DNA of 64,000 nucleotides from Gemmatimonadota bacterium (GTDB taxonomy: Bacteria; Gemmatimonadota; Gemmatimonadetes; Palauibacterales; Palauibacteraceae): the NCBI GenBank assembly GCA_022825725.1, contig JAJDWE010000033.1, positions 1 to 64,000 of the forward strand. The letters run 5' to 3'. The notes under the pieces are model-generated. The model ran no database searches, was not told the DNA's origin, and worked only from the letters and a program-made list of their open reading frames with translations. The position numbers and the translations under genes were made by a program. Below, piece after piece: positions 1 to 8,416 of this stretch. Numbering within the stretch: the stretch's first letter is position 1; each line of letters opens with the position of its first letter.

Positions 1-129
1 GGAGCAGCATTGATCGGCTGCACCGCCTCGATGAACCGGGCCGCGCAAGGCTGCGGGTGGAAGCCGGGCGGTCGTTGCCGAGCGCCGCCACTTCACCCCG
101 AGGGTTGTCAACCCCGTGGACATGCGAGC

Positions 130-290
130 ATTATTCTCACCAAGCGTGTCAAGGGAATGGTCCACAGGAACAGCAAGGAGAGCTTCGGGGCGATGTTGCT
201 GAAGCGTGGATACCGCAGGGTATGCCACCGAGCAAATCCCACGCCTTCCCGCCCCTATCCGAGTATCGTGCCGGACCACGCCCCTTGCGA
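130..290 (+). pseudogene. IS1595-type transposase remnant
   Basis: Translation in frame 1 from about 142 gives KRVKGMVHRNSKESFGAMLL followed by KRGY. This resembles the C-terminal block of IS1595-family transposases (GMxHTNGIESFWxMLKRGY), which carries the last acidic residue of the DDE-type active site. After about 225 the similarity seems to continue one frame over (MPPSKSHAFPPLSEY, compared with the family's SPKHLxRYxxEF). That implies a frameshift. No upstream catalytic part is present and no terminal inverted repeat was recognised, so this is a decayed scrap. Apart from it, bases 1-359 hold no gene I can support. The call rests on roughly 40 residues recognised by eye. Confidence 0.4.
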
Positions 291-359
291 TTCCCGGCTG
301 CCGCTGGAACTCCCCGGCTTCCCCGCAGTGGAATCGCGGCCCCTCCGAAAGTGCATGTC

Positions 360-1346
360 ATGAGCGGGTTCCGTTTCGTCGACCTGTTCGCGGGCATCGG
401 GGGTCTGCGGCGTCCCTTCGACGAGATCGGTGGACGGTGCGTGTTCACGTCCGAGTGGGACAGGTTCTGCGAACAGACCTATTCGGCCAACTTCCCGTCG
501 GGTGACGGACACCAGTTCGTCGGCGACATCCGGGCCTACTCCTCTCTTCCGGAGATGATTCCCGAGCACGATGTCGTGTTGGCCGGCTTCCCGTGCCAGC
601 CCTTCTCCATCGCCGGTGTCTCCAAGAAGAACGCGCTGGGGAGGCCCCACGGCTTTCTGTGCGACACTCAGGGGACGCTCTTTTACGATTTGGCGAAGAT
701 CATCGCCCATCATCGTCCGTCCGCCTTCCTTCTGGAGAACGTCAAGAATCTGAAGGGTCACGATCGGGGACGGACGTTCGCCACCATCATGCACGTCCTA
801 GAGACCGAACTGGAGTACAACGTCAGCACGAGGATCGTGGACGCCTCCCCGTGGGTGCCGCAGAGGCGCGAGCGGGTCTTCATCGTGGGCTTCGAGAAGG
901 GAACCGACTTCGACTTTGCCGACCTGGAGGTCCCAGGCGGCGATCCTCCCACCCTCGGGAGCATTCTCGACAGCGAAGTCGATCCGAAGTACACCCTGAG
1001 CGACCACCTCTGGACCTACCTCCAAGACTACAAGAGAAAGCACCGCGCGGCCGGAAACGGGTTCGGGTGCTCGGTGTTCGGGCCGGGGGACGTGGCGCGG
1101 ACGCTCTCGGCCCGCTACTACAAGGACGGATCCGAAATCCTCATCCGGCAGAACGGTCGCCCGCGCCGGTTGACCCCGCGGGAATGCGCGCGGCTGATGG
1201 GGTTCGACGAGCCGGACGGGACGAGGTTCAAGATCCCCGTATCGGACACACAAGCCTACCGCCAATTCGGCAACGCGGTCGTGGTCCCCGTGGTCCGCGC
1301 CATCGCCCGGCTCATGGCCCCACACATCGACGGCGCGACCGCATGA
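360..1346 (+). CDS. DNA (cytosine-5) methyltransferase of an EcoRII-type R-M system
   Basis: This 328-residue enzyme should methylate cytosine C5 in the target site of the adjacent nuclease. All key C5-methyltransferase blocks are visible: motif I FVDLFAGIGG (6-15, SAM binding), motif IV with the catalytic Cys79 in PCQPF, motif VI ENV (126-128), motif VIII QRRERVF (168-174), motif IX RRLTPRECARLMGF (from 270), and motif X around YRQFGNAVVVP (from 300). The ATG at 360 is chosen because motif I follows directly. The open frame runs upstream to 57, but that extension has no family similarity and overlaps the transposase scrap. The stop overlaps the nuclease start (ATGA), so the genes are probably translationally coupled. 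Because the partner is EcoRII-like, the site is likely CCWGG or close to it (inference). Confidence 0.93.
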   Translation: MSGFRFVDLFAGIGGLRRPFDEIGGRCVFTSEWDRFCEQTYSANFPSGDGHQFVGDIRAYSSLPEMIPEHDVVLAGFPCQPFSIAGVSKKNALGRPHGFLCDTQGTLFYDLAKIIAHHRPSAFLLENVKNLKGHDRGRTFATIMHVLETELEYNVSTRIVDASPWVPQRRERVFIVGFEKGTDFDFADLEVPGGDPPTLGSILDSEVDPKYTLSDHLWTYLQDYKRKHRAAGNGFGCSVFGPGDVARTLSARYYKDGSEILIRQNGRPRRLTPRECARLMGFDEPDGTRFKIPVSDTQAYRQFGNAVVVPVVRAIARLMAPHIDGATA

Positions 1347-2632
1347 GGCGCGGAAAACTGCGCGACTACTTCTCGGGAGTGGGCGCGAAGTACCTCTCGG
1401 ATGTCGATGCCGAACCCACGAAGTCCAACCAGCACGAAATCGGCGTCACCAAGGCCATGCGAGAGCGGGTTCTCGGAGACAGCAAACGACGCTTCGATGT
1501 CCGCTACATCTGGCTGGGACGGGAGCAGGACGGATTGATCGCCGAGGGGACGGCAACTGGCGTGAGTGACGAATCGCGAGGACAGGGCCAAGACCACGGG
1601 CAGGGTGGCATCACCGCCTACGCGCCCGCCACCTACTACGACACGCGGGAGAATCAACCCCACCGCTCACCGGAATGGCGTCTGTACTACCCGTCCAATC
1701 CCGTAACGGAAGCGATGAGCGGCGGCGATGCCCTGTTTCTGGCGCTGCACAACGACGGGAGCCTCCACTTCATCGTCACCCCGTCGGGATCCACCAGCGA
1801 GCGCCAGCTATCGTGGCTCTTCGGAGTGCGTCCCCAAGACTCCTTCGACTCGCGCGAGATCGAGCCGGACGAGCCGACGCTGGGGTTCGCGGCACGCTTC
1901 ATCTTCGACCAGCTCGGCGTCGAGTTCGAGGAAGCGGACGAGGCAAGACTGGATGGCATCGTCGAGCCATTCGGCACCACGTTCCCACGCACCGCCGAGT
2001 TTTCGGACCTCGCGCGCAGGACATTGGCCGAGGCCGTGAGTCCCAGAGACGACCCGGACGCCACCCTGCTCGCTTGGTTGGAGCACGAGGAGGCCCTGTT
2101 CCGCCGACTTGAACGGAGGGTGGTCGCCGAGCGGCTCCAAGCTGGGTTCACCGGCGAAGACGGCGTTGACGTGGACGGATTCCTGCGCTTCTCGCTGAGC
2201 GTGCAGAACCGACGCAAGGCCCGGATGGGCCAGTCCTTGGAACACCATGCCGAGGCCGTCTTCCGCGCCCACGAACTGTCGTACACGCGGAGTCCTGTGA
2301 CCGAACACAACCATCGGCCTGACTTCCTGTTTCCGAGCATCGAGGCGTATCGGGAAGCGGATGCCGGCTGGTGGTGCTTGGCCATGCTGGGTGCCAAATC
2401 GACCTGCAAGGACCGCTGGCGGCAGGTTCTCGTCGAGGCGGAGAAGATCCCGGAGAAGCACCTCCTGACGCTTGAACCCGGCATATCGGAGTCCCAGACC
2501 CATCAAATGGCCGTTGCCAAGTTGCAACTGGTCGTTCCCCACGCCCTCCACGCCACCTACACCGAAGCGCAGCAAGAGTGGCTGTGGTCCTTCGACCGGT
2601 TCATCCGGGACGTGGGGGCGCGACAGGCCTGA
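1343..2632 (+). CDS. EcoRII-like type II restriction endonuclease
   Basis: The 429-residue product is close in length to EcoRII (404). It should have the N-terminal DNA-binding effector domain followed by the EcoRII-C nuclease fold. The PD-(D/E)XK-type residues are visible: Glu300 in QSLEHH, Asp327 in RPDFLFPS, Lys352 and Lys356 in AKSTCKDRWRQ. The spacing of 27, 25 and 4 nearly equals that of EcoRII (E271, D299, K324, K328). The C-terminus also has the family block KHLLTLEPGISESQ. The start ATG overlaps the methyltransferase stop and the stop overlaps the vsr start. EcoRII is a type IIE/IIF-like enzyme that needs more than one site copy and recognises CCWGG. Whether this protein shares that specificity is inference. 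The frame is intact, so it is probably active. Confidence 0.92.
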   Translation: MRRGKLRDYFSGVGAKYLSDVDAEPTKSNQHEIGVTKAMRERVLGDSKRRFDVRYIWLGREQDGLIAEGTATGVSDESRGQGQDHGQGGITAYAPATYYDTRENQPHRSPEWRLYYPSNPVTEAMSGGDALFLALHNDGSLHFIVTPSGSTSERQLSWLFGVRPQDSFDSREIEPDEPTLGFAARFIFDQLGVEFEEADEARLDGIVEPFGTTFPRTAEFSDLARRTLAEAVSPRDDPDATLLAWLEHEEALFRRLERRVVAERLQAGFTGEDGVDVDGFLRFSLSVQNRRKARMGQSLEHHAEAVFRAHELSYTRSPVTEHNHRPDFLFPSIEAYREADAGWWCLAMLGAKSTCKDRWRQVLVEAEKIPEKHLLTLEPGISESQTHQMAVAKLQLVVPHALHATYTEAQQEWLWSFDRFIRDVGARQA

Positions 2633-3123
2633 TGGGAATCATCACCGAGGTTGCCGCAACCTCCACCGACACAGCCCGACGAGTTGCCGAGGTTCGCCGA
2701 CCCGCTTCAGACCCGCTCACAGCGCGGCAACGCAGCGAGTTGATGAGCCGGATCCGTTCGAAGGACACCAAACCCGAGATGGTGGTCCGGCGGCTCGTGC
2801 ACGGCATGGGCTACCGCTATCGTCTCCACGCCAAGGAACTGCCGGGCCGTCCCGATCTGGTGTTCCGGCCGCGCCGCAAGGCAATCTTCGTCCACGGCTG
2901 CTTTTGGCACCGCCATGTCGGCTGTCCGGCAAACCGGCTGCCCACGACGCGGAGGGAGTTCTGGCGCGACAAGCTGGACAGCAACGCCCGGCGAGACCGG
3001 CGAAACGAAGCGGCCTTGGAGGAAATGGGTTGGCGTTCCCTCGTGATTTGGGAGTGCGAGACGAAGGACTTGGATCGGGTTGCCGAAACGGTCAGGCGGT
3101 TTATTGGCGACGCCCGGGGATGA
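2632..3123 (+). CDS. vsr: Very short patch repair endonuclease (Vsr)
   Basis: Vsr nicks next to T in T:G mismatches produced by deamination of 5-methylcytosine, so it protects the methyltransferase sites from C-to-T mutation. The 163-residue product matches E. coli Vsr across the core: MSRIRSKDTKPE, then PGRPDLVF with the metal-binding Asp75, then FVHGCFWHRH with His88 and His93, then the EFWRDKL and DRRNEAALEEMGW blocks and a final IWEC. About 35 N-terminal residues precede the usual family start. An internal Met at residue 38 (MSRIRS) could be an alternative start, but the ATG at 2632 overlaps the nuclease stop (TGATG), which supports coupling. The gene order methyltransferase, nuclease, vsr makes one operon. 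Confidence 0.93.
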   Translation: MGIITEVAATSTDTARRVAEVRRPASDPLTARQRSELMSRIRSKDTKPEMVVRRLVHGMGYRYRLHAKELPGRPDLVFRPRRKAIFVHGCFWHRHVGCPANRLPTTRREFWRDKLDSNARRDRRNEAALEEMGWRSLVIWECETKDLDRVAETVRRFIGDARG

Positions 3124-3245
3124 CCGCAGAGCGCGGGAGGAGTGCACTTCGCACCCCCGACCCTTCCCGCCCAAGGCGACCCAAGCAGGGAACGGCCCTC
3201 TTAGGCAGGCACTGCGCTTTCAGCGTAGACGAAAGGAGAGTCGCT

Positions 3246-3854
3246 GTGGAGCTATCCGCCTTTCAGTTGCTGTACGACAACATCCACGACTTCAAGACCA
3301 CCGCGATGCATGTCGAGTCGGAGATCAGGCGTCACGGCATACGCGGCGATAGCAACGACATCGTACCCACCATGCAGGGCCGCAGGCACCGGGACATGTG
3401 GGTGTCGATGAAGACGGTTTCCCACTACACCCTCGGGACGGCGTTGGAGTTGATGCTGAAACTTCTACTCCACCTCGGCAACGTCCACCTTCGGGATCAC
3501 CGTCTAGCAGAACTGTACGACGAGTTGCGTAAGGAGCACCAAGACCACCTCGAATCTGTGTTTCAGACCATTCGAAGCGCTCTTCCTGCCGGCGGCCTCA
3601 CGCTGATCGCATTCGTCAACACCGCGACACGCCGACCGCCGCCGCCACCGCCCGACCGGGACATTTCAAGTCTCAGGGGTTTCTTCGAGTACTTTGATGA
3701 GGACCTGAGATGGTGGGAGAAGCGCTATTCGTGGGAAGCTGTGGACGAGGGGCTCTGGCGCCACTACCTCAGCGACATCTCCGCCTTCGTCGAACTTATC
3801 AAACGCGTCATGGGCGGGATCGAAAGGCCCTCCGCAGCCGGGACGGGGGAATAA
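3246..3854 (+). CDS. Hypothetical protein, possibly HEPN-like, in the R-M island
   Basis: I do not recognise this 202-residue protein with certainty. The GTG at 3246 is chosen because GGAG (3235-3238) lies 7 nt upstream. The reading frame stays open far upstream, but only through the shadow of vsr. The predicted protein is mainly helical. The segment HYTLGTALELMLKLLLHLGN followed by RDHRLAELYDEL resembles the helix pair of HEPN domains (an aliphatic helix, then a His before LxxLYxxL). A canonical RNase RxxxxH motif is not obvious. A proline tract (PPPPPP) follows near residue 133. It lies 122 nt after vsr on the same strand and ends the island. A defence accessory role is inference from context only. 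Confidence 0.6.
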   Translation: MELSAFQLLYDNIHDFKTTAMHVESEIRRHGIRGDSNDIVPTMQGRRHRDMWVSMKTVSHYTLGTALELMLKLLLHLGNVHLRDHRLAELYDELRKEHQDHLESVFQTIRSALPAGGLTLIAFVNTATRRPPPPPPDRDISSLRGFFEYFDEDLRWWEKRYSWEAVDEGLWRHYLSDISAFVELIKRVMGGIERPSAAGTGE

Positions 3855-4025
3855 CGGGCACGCGGCCGTGGATCTTTGGTGCTCCCACGGACAGTTCGAT
3901 TGATCGGTGGAAGGTTCCGAAGACATCCGATGCAGTCGAGTTTATTCCACATCAGCCCTGCGTATCCCAAGTGATACGCGGATTCCAACAACTCCTGTAA
4001 CATGTTGAAAAATAGCATCTTATAA

Positions 4026-7000
4026 AATACGATTCCACTCCCGCCCGAACTCGGCACTCTGGTGCACCTCGAGGTTCTGGGCCTCGGGATCAACCGGCTG
4101 ACCGGCCCCCTCCCCCCGGAACTCGGGCAGCTCTCCAGGCTCAGGGAACTCCACGTCTACAGGAATCCGCTGAGCGGCGGCATCCCGGGCGCGCTCGCGG
4201 AACTCGACCGCCTGGAGAAGTTCGTCCTGTATTGGACCGACATCTCGGGCCCCGTCCCCCAAGCCTTTCTGCGCCTCGAACGCCTGAAGGAAGTGGCCGC
4301 GTTGCGGACGCCCATCTGTCTCCCGGGCACGGTGGACTTCGCGCGTTGGGCGGAAGACATCCGAATCGCCGAGTTCGAGGCTCAATGCAACCGCAGGGAC
4401 GTAGAGGTTCTGACCGGGTTGTATCGGACCACTGGCGGCGAGGACTGGCATCGCTCCAGCGGTTGGGGCGCGGGCTCCGTGCTCGAGGATTGGCACGGCG
4501 TCGGCGCCGACTCCCTGGGCCGCGCGGTGGCGCTCGACCTGGTCGGCAACGGACTCGCGGGGCGCCTCCCGGCCTCGCTCGGGGAGCTGACCCGGCTCAC
4601 GGAACTGCGGCTTGGAGGCAACGCACTCACGGGGCCGCTTCCGCTTGCGCTCTCGAAGCTGCCGCTGCGCGAGTTCCACTACGTGGACACCGAACTGTGC
4701 GTCCCCGACGATGAACGGTTCCGGGACTGGTTGGCGGGCCTTGCCTCCCACAACGGCCCCGGCGCGCAGTGCGCCCTCACGTCCCGCGAGATTCTGGAGA
4801 CGCTCTACTTGGCCACCGATGGCCCGAACTGGAAGCGGAACGACAACTGGCTGACGAACGAACCGCTCGGGCGCTGGCACGGCGTGGTGGCGGATACGAC
4901 CGGCGTGGTGCTCCGCCTCGACCTCCCCGAGAACGGCCTGGCCGGCGAAGTCCCGGCGGAGATCGGCAGGTTCTCCGCACTGCAGGTCCTGGACCTCGAG
5001 GACAACGCACTGCGCGGTTCCATACCGTCCGATCTGGGCGGCCTCGCCAGTCTTCGGCGGCTGTTGATCGGCGGGAACCGGCTCGAAGGCGAGATTCCGG
5101 CGGCACTCGGCAACCTCGCCGTGTTGCGCCAGCTCGTGCTTGAGGGGAATCAGCTGGCGGGGCCCATCCCCGCCGAACTCGGAAAGCTCGCCAACCTGCG
5201 AACCTTCGACCTCTCTTCGAACCGATTGACGGGCTCGATTCCATCGGGCCTGGGCCGCCTTTCAGCCCTCACCGGGCTCGGCCTGGCGAACAACCGCCTG
5301 TCCGGCCCCATCCCCGCCGAACTCGGCAGGCTCGCGAATCTCGGGTGGCTGGCGCTTTGGGGTAACGATCTGTCCGGCCCCGTCCCCGCCGAACTCGGCG
5401 GCCTCCGCAACGTCTCCGCCGTGTGGCTCTCGGACAACGAACTGACGGGGCGGATTCCCGCGGAGTTGGGGGATCTGGCGAACCTGACGAATCTTTGGCT
5501 GAACGATAACGAACTCTCCGGTTCGATCCCGTCGGAACTGGGCTCACTCGCGAACCTTCGGCAGTTCAGGGCCGGGAGTAACGAACTGACGGGGCCGATC
5601 CCGCGGGAGCTGGGCAACCTCGCCGCTCTGGAGCACCTCTTTCTCGGATCCAACGCCTTGACGGGGCCGATCCCGCAGGAACTGGGCTCGCTCGCGTCCC
5701 TCGCCTGGCTGGACCTGTCTGCGAACCGCCTCTCCGGTGCGCTCCCCGGAGGACTCGGAGACCTGGAGAAGCTCAACGGGCTCGTCCTGAACGACAATCC
5801 GGGACTCGCCGGCCCGGTCCCCCTCTCCCTGGGGCGCCTTGGGTCGGTCGGCGTGTTCCTGGCCGGCGGCACGGATCTTTGCGCTCCGGCGGACGCCGCC
5901 TTCCTCGCCTGGCTGGAAGGCCGCCCCCAGCGCCGGTTGGCACGCTGCATCGAGTCTGGAGGGGCGCAATCGGCGGCGTACCTGATCCAGGCGATCCAGT
6001 CGCGGACACACCCCGTCCCGTTGATCGCCGGCGATCCCGCCCTCCTGCGGGTCTTCGTGGCCGCCGAGGGTACCGGCGGCGCGACGATGCCGGCGGTTCG
6101 CGCGCGATTCTACCACGGCGGCGAGGAAGTGCATCGGGTGGACATCCCGGCCGGGACCGCCGGGATCCCGGTCGCCGTGGATGAGAGTTCGCTCGACCTG
6201 TCTTCGAACGAGGAAGTGCCCGGCTGGGTGATCCAGCCGGGACTGGAGATGGTGATCGACATCGATCCGGAGGGAGCGCTGGATCCCGGACTCGGCGTAC
6301 GGAAGCGCATCCCCGCCGAGGGGCGTTCCCGCGTCGACGTACTCACGATGCCCCCGCTCGATCTGACGGTGGTTCCGATGTTGTGGAGCGTGGTGCCCGA
6401 CTCGTCGATCCTCGACATCACCGAGGGCCTCTCGACGGACGGCGAGCTTCTTGCGCCCGTGGGGTCGCTGCTCCCGGTCGGGGAGTTCAGCGTCACCGTG
6501 CACGATCCCGTCGTGACGGAGAGCCGGAGCACCCTCGACCTGCTGGTCGAGACGCTGGTGATCCGCCGACTCGAGGGAGAAACGGGATATTATCTGGGCA
6601 CGATGGCGGAACCGTCCGTTTCAGTGGGTGTGGCGTCCATCGGAAACCCGGTCGCCTTCGGGGCCCCGAACCCGCATACGTTCGTGCACGAACTGGGCCA
6701 CAACATGAGCCTCCGTCACGCGCCCTGCGGGGGTGCCGGCGGCGCGGATCCGGCTTTCCCGCACGCGGAGGGGTCGAGCGGCGCCTGGGGGTACGACTTC
6801 GAGCGGCGCGAGTTGGTCGATCCGAGTGTCCCGGATCTGATGGGCTACTGCGAACCGTATTGGATGAGCGATTACTTCTTCACGCGTGCGGCGCAGTTCC
6901 GACGCTACTACGAACAGGCCGGGACACGGGCGGCGGCGCGGACCCGAACGCTTCTCCTGTGGGGAGGGATCGAGCCGGACGGCGTGCCGTTCCTGGAACC

Positions 7001-7415
7001 GGCGTTCGTCGTCGCTGCGCCCGTCGCCGCGCCGACGGCGGGCGGAGCCTACGAACTCAGGGGCACCGCGGGGGACGGCCGCGTGCTGTTCTCAACGAGC
7101 TTCGAGATGCCGGAGGTGGCTCACGGCGAGGGCGGATCGCGTTTTGCGCTCGCCCTCCCGGTCGAGCCGGAGTGGGGCGAGGCGCTCGCGAAGGTGACGC
7201 TCTCGGGACCCGGCGGCACGGCTACGCTGGACGCGGAGACGGATGCGCGGCTGGCCATCGTCCGCGACCGGTCCAGCGGTCAGGTGCGGGGGATTCTGCG
7301 CGGGCCGCTCACGGACGGACTCGCGAACGCGTCCGTGGCCAACCTGCTTTCCGACCCGGACGTGGAGGTGCTGGTCAGCCGCGGTCTACCGGGGCGGGAG
7401 GCCTGGAGGCGCTGA
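4026..7415 (+). CDS. Plant-type LRR protein with C-terminal zincin domain, 5'-truncated
   Basis: The open frame begins right after a TAA (4023-4025) and is already inside a leucine-rich repeat, so the original start and signal peptide are missing. GTG 4062 could be a secondary start. Two Cys-bounded modules (the second opening ETLYLATDGPNW) lead into about a dozen 24-residue repeats of the LxxLxLxxNxLTGxIPxxLG type (4.9-5.85 kb). This is the plant-specific LRR consensus, found in some bacterial secreted proteins. After a beta-rich region comes HELGHNMSLRH (first His codon at 6687). It fits the metzincin pattern HExxHxxGxxH with Ser in place of Gly, and is followed by DLMGYC, which could supply the Met turn. 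The family role would be an extracellular metalloprotease or adhesin. With its 5' end lost it may be a pseudogene, although more than 1100 codons stay open. Confidence 0.8.
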   Translation, partial: NTIPLPPELGTLVHLEVLGLGINRLTGPLPPELGQLSRLRELHVYRNPLSGGIPGALAELDRLEKFVLYWTDISGPVPQAFLRLERLKEVAALRTPICLPGTVDFARWAEDIRIAEFEAQCNRRDVEVLTGLYRTTGGEDWHRSSGWGAGSVLEDWHGVGADSLGRAVALDLVGNGLAGRLPASLGELTRLTELRLGGNALTGPLPLALSKLPLREFHYVDTELCVPDDERFRDWLAGLASHNGPGAQCALTSREILETLYLATDGPNWKRNDNWLTNEPLGRWHGVVADTTGVVLRLDLPENGLAGEVPAEIGRFSALQVLDLEDNALRGSIPSDLGGLASLRRLLIGGNRLEGEIPAALGNLAVLRQLVLEGNQLAGPIPAELGKLANLRTFDLSSNRLTGSIPSGLGRLSALTGLGLANNRLSGPIPAELGRLANLGWLALWGNDLSGPVPAELGGLRNVSAVWLSDNELTGRIPAELGDLANLTNLWLNDNELSGSIPSELGSLANLRQFRAGSNELTGPIPRELGNLAALEHLFLGSNALTGPIPQELGSLASLAWLDLSANRLSGALPGGLGDLEKLNGLVLNDNPGLAGPVPLSLGRLGSVGVFLAGGTDLCAPADAAFLAWLEGRPQRRLARCIESGGAQSAAYLIQAIQSRTHPVPLIAGDPALLRVFVAAEGTGGATMPAVRARFYHGGEEVHRVDIPAGTAGIPVAVDESSLDLSSNEEVPGWVIQPGLEMVIDIDPEGALDPGLGVRKRIPAEGRSRVDVLTMPPLDLTVVPMLWSVVPDSSILDITEGLSTDGELLAPVGSLLPVGEFSVTVHDPVVTESRSTLDLLVETLVIRRLEGETGYYLGTMAEPSVSVGVASIGNPVAFGAPNPHTFVHELGHNMSLRHAPCGGAGGADPAFPHAEGSSGAWGYDFERRELVDPSVPDLMGYCEPYWMSDYFFTRAAQFRRYYEQAGTRAAARTRTLLLWGGIEPDGVPFLEPAFVVAAPVAAPTAGGAYELRGTAGDGRVLFSTSFEMPEVAHGEGGSRFALALPVEPEWGEALAKVTLSGPGGTATLDAETDARLAIVRDRSSGQVRGILRGPLTDGLANASVANLLSDPDVEVLVSRGLPGREAWRR

Positions 7416-7453
7416 CCGTCGCCGGTGGGTGACGATGGAGCCTTTCGGTCCCT

Positions 7454-8290
7454 TCAGCCGACGCGGTGGCGCCCCGTGTAGATGTTGAATCCCGTCGGCT
7501 TCGCGAAGCCGAGGAGCGTCATCCCGAACTCCGCGGCCACGTCGACGGCAAGGCTCGAGGGGGCGCCCACGGCCGCCACGATCGGGATTCCGGCGGCGAG
7601 CGCCTTCTGCATGATTTCGAAGGAGGCCCGGCCGCTCACGGCCAGCACCGTATCGCCCAGCGGCAGGTCCCCCTGGAGGAATCGGTCTCCGATCACCTTG
7701 TCGAGTGCATTGTGGCGCCCGATGTCTTCGCGCAGGAGACGCAGTTCGCCGGCCGTGTCGAACAGGCCGGCCGCGTGCAGCCCGCCCGTCCGTTCGAACA
7801 CCGGCTGGCGGCGGCGAAGCGCTTCCGGGAGGGTGCGCACGATCTCCGCCGCGACGGTCGGCCCCTCGGCCGGCAGGGGCGCACAGCCCCGGATCTCGAT
7901 CGCCTCCAGGGAGGCTTTCCCGCAGACGCCGCAGCTCGATGTCGTATAGAAGTTCCGGGTCAGCTCCGCCGGGTCGAAGCGCGCCGTCTCGGTCAGGTGC
8001 GCGGTGACGATATTGTACTCCTGCGTCTCCACGTCGACGCAGTACCGCAGGTCGGCGAGTTCGGAGCGCTGTCCCAGCAGCCCCTCCGAGAAGAGGAACC
8101 CGGCGGTGAGGTCGAAATCATCCCCCGGCGTCCGCATCGTCACGGCCACCTGGTGCTCTCCCCCGTCCGCGGGCGCGATCCGGATCTCGAGCGGCTCTTC
8201 GACCGCGACGGCGTCGCGCCGCCTTCGGCTCGAGGCTTCGGACACGCGATCGATGTCGACGCGGGCAGTGTTCCTTCGGGGCGTAATCAT
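7454..8290 (-). CDS. fdhD: Formate dehydrogenase accessory sulfurtransferase FdhD
   Basis: FdhD passes sulfur from the cysteine desulfurase to the molybdenum or tungsten bis-MGD cofactor, which activates formate dehydrogenase. The 278-residue length fits the family. Diagnostic features are TAGFLFSEGLL near residue 62, the SSCGVCGK motif with Cys120 and Cys123 (the sulfur-transfer pair), LREDIGRHNALDKVIG in the second half, and a C-terminal SSLAVDVAAEFGMTLLGFA. It is divergent from the formate dehydrogenase subunit genes, with a 126-bp gap that must hold both promoters. I saw no clear promoter there. The partner is surely the enzyme encoded next door. Confidence 0.96.
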   Translation of the reverse strand: MITPRRNTARVDIDRVSEASSRRRRDAVAVEEPLEIRIAPADGGEHQVAVTMRTPGDDFDLTAGFLFSEGLLGQRSELADLRYCVDVETQEYNIVTAHLTETARFDPAELTRNFYTTSSCGVCGKASLEAIEIRGCAPLPAEGPTVAAEIVRTLPEALRRRQPVFERTGGLHAAGLFDTAGELRLLREDIGRHNALDKVIGDRFLQGDLPLGDTVLAVSGRASFEIMQKALAAGIPIVAAVGAPSSLAVDVAAEFGMTLLGFAKPTGFNIYTGRHRVG

Positions 8291-8416
8291 GGGTCGAAGC
8301 TACGGTGTCGGACTCCGGGGTGCCGGAGCAAGCGCTCCGTCGACCGTCGTGTCCGACGCCGGGGCGGTCCCGGAAGTCGTTTGCCGCCATTCGTGTCGGC
8401 GGGTAACTATGACGGC

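Noticed and set aside
57..359. N-terminal extension of the methyltransferase
   Set aside because: The extension has no family similarity, overlaps the transposase scrap in another frame, and motif I sits right after the ATG at 360.
4893..5870. Direct DNA repeats suggesting a recombination hot spot or CRISPR-like array
   Set aside because: The 72-nt periodicity is protein-level (24-residue LRRs) with diverged bases, not identical DNA repeats with spacers.
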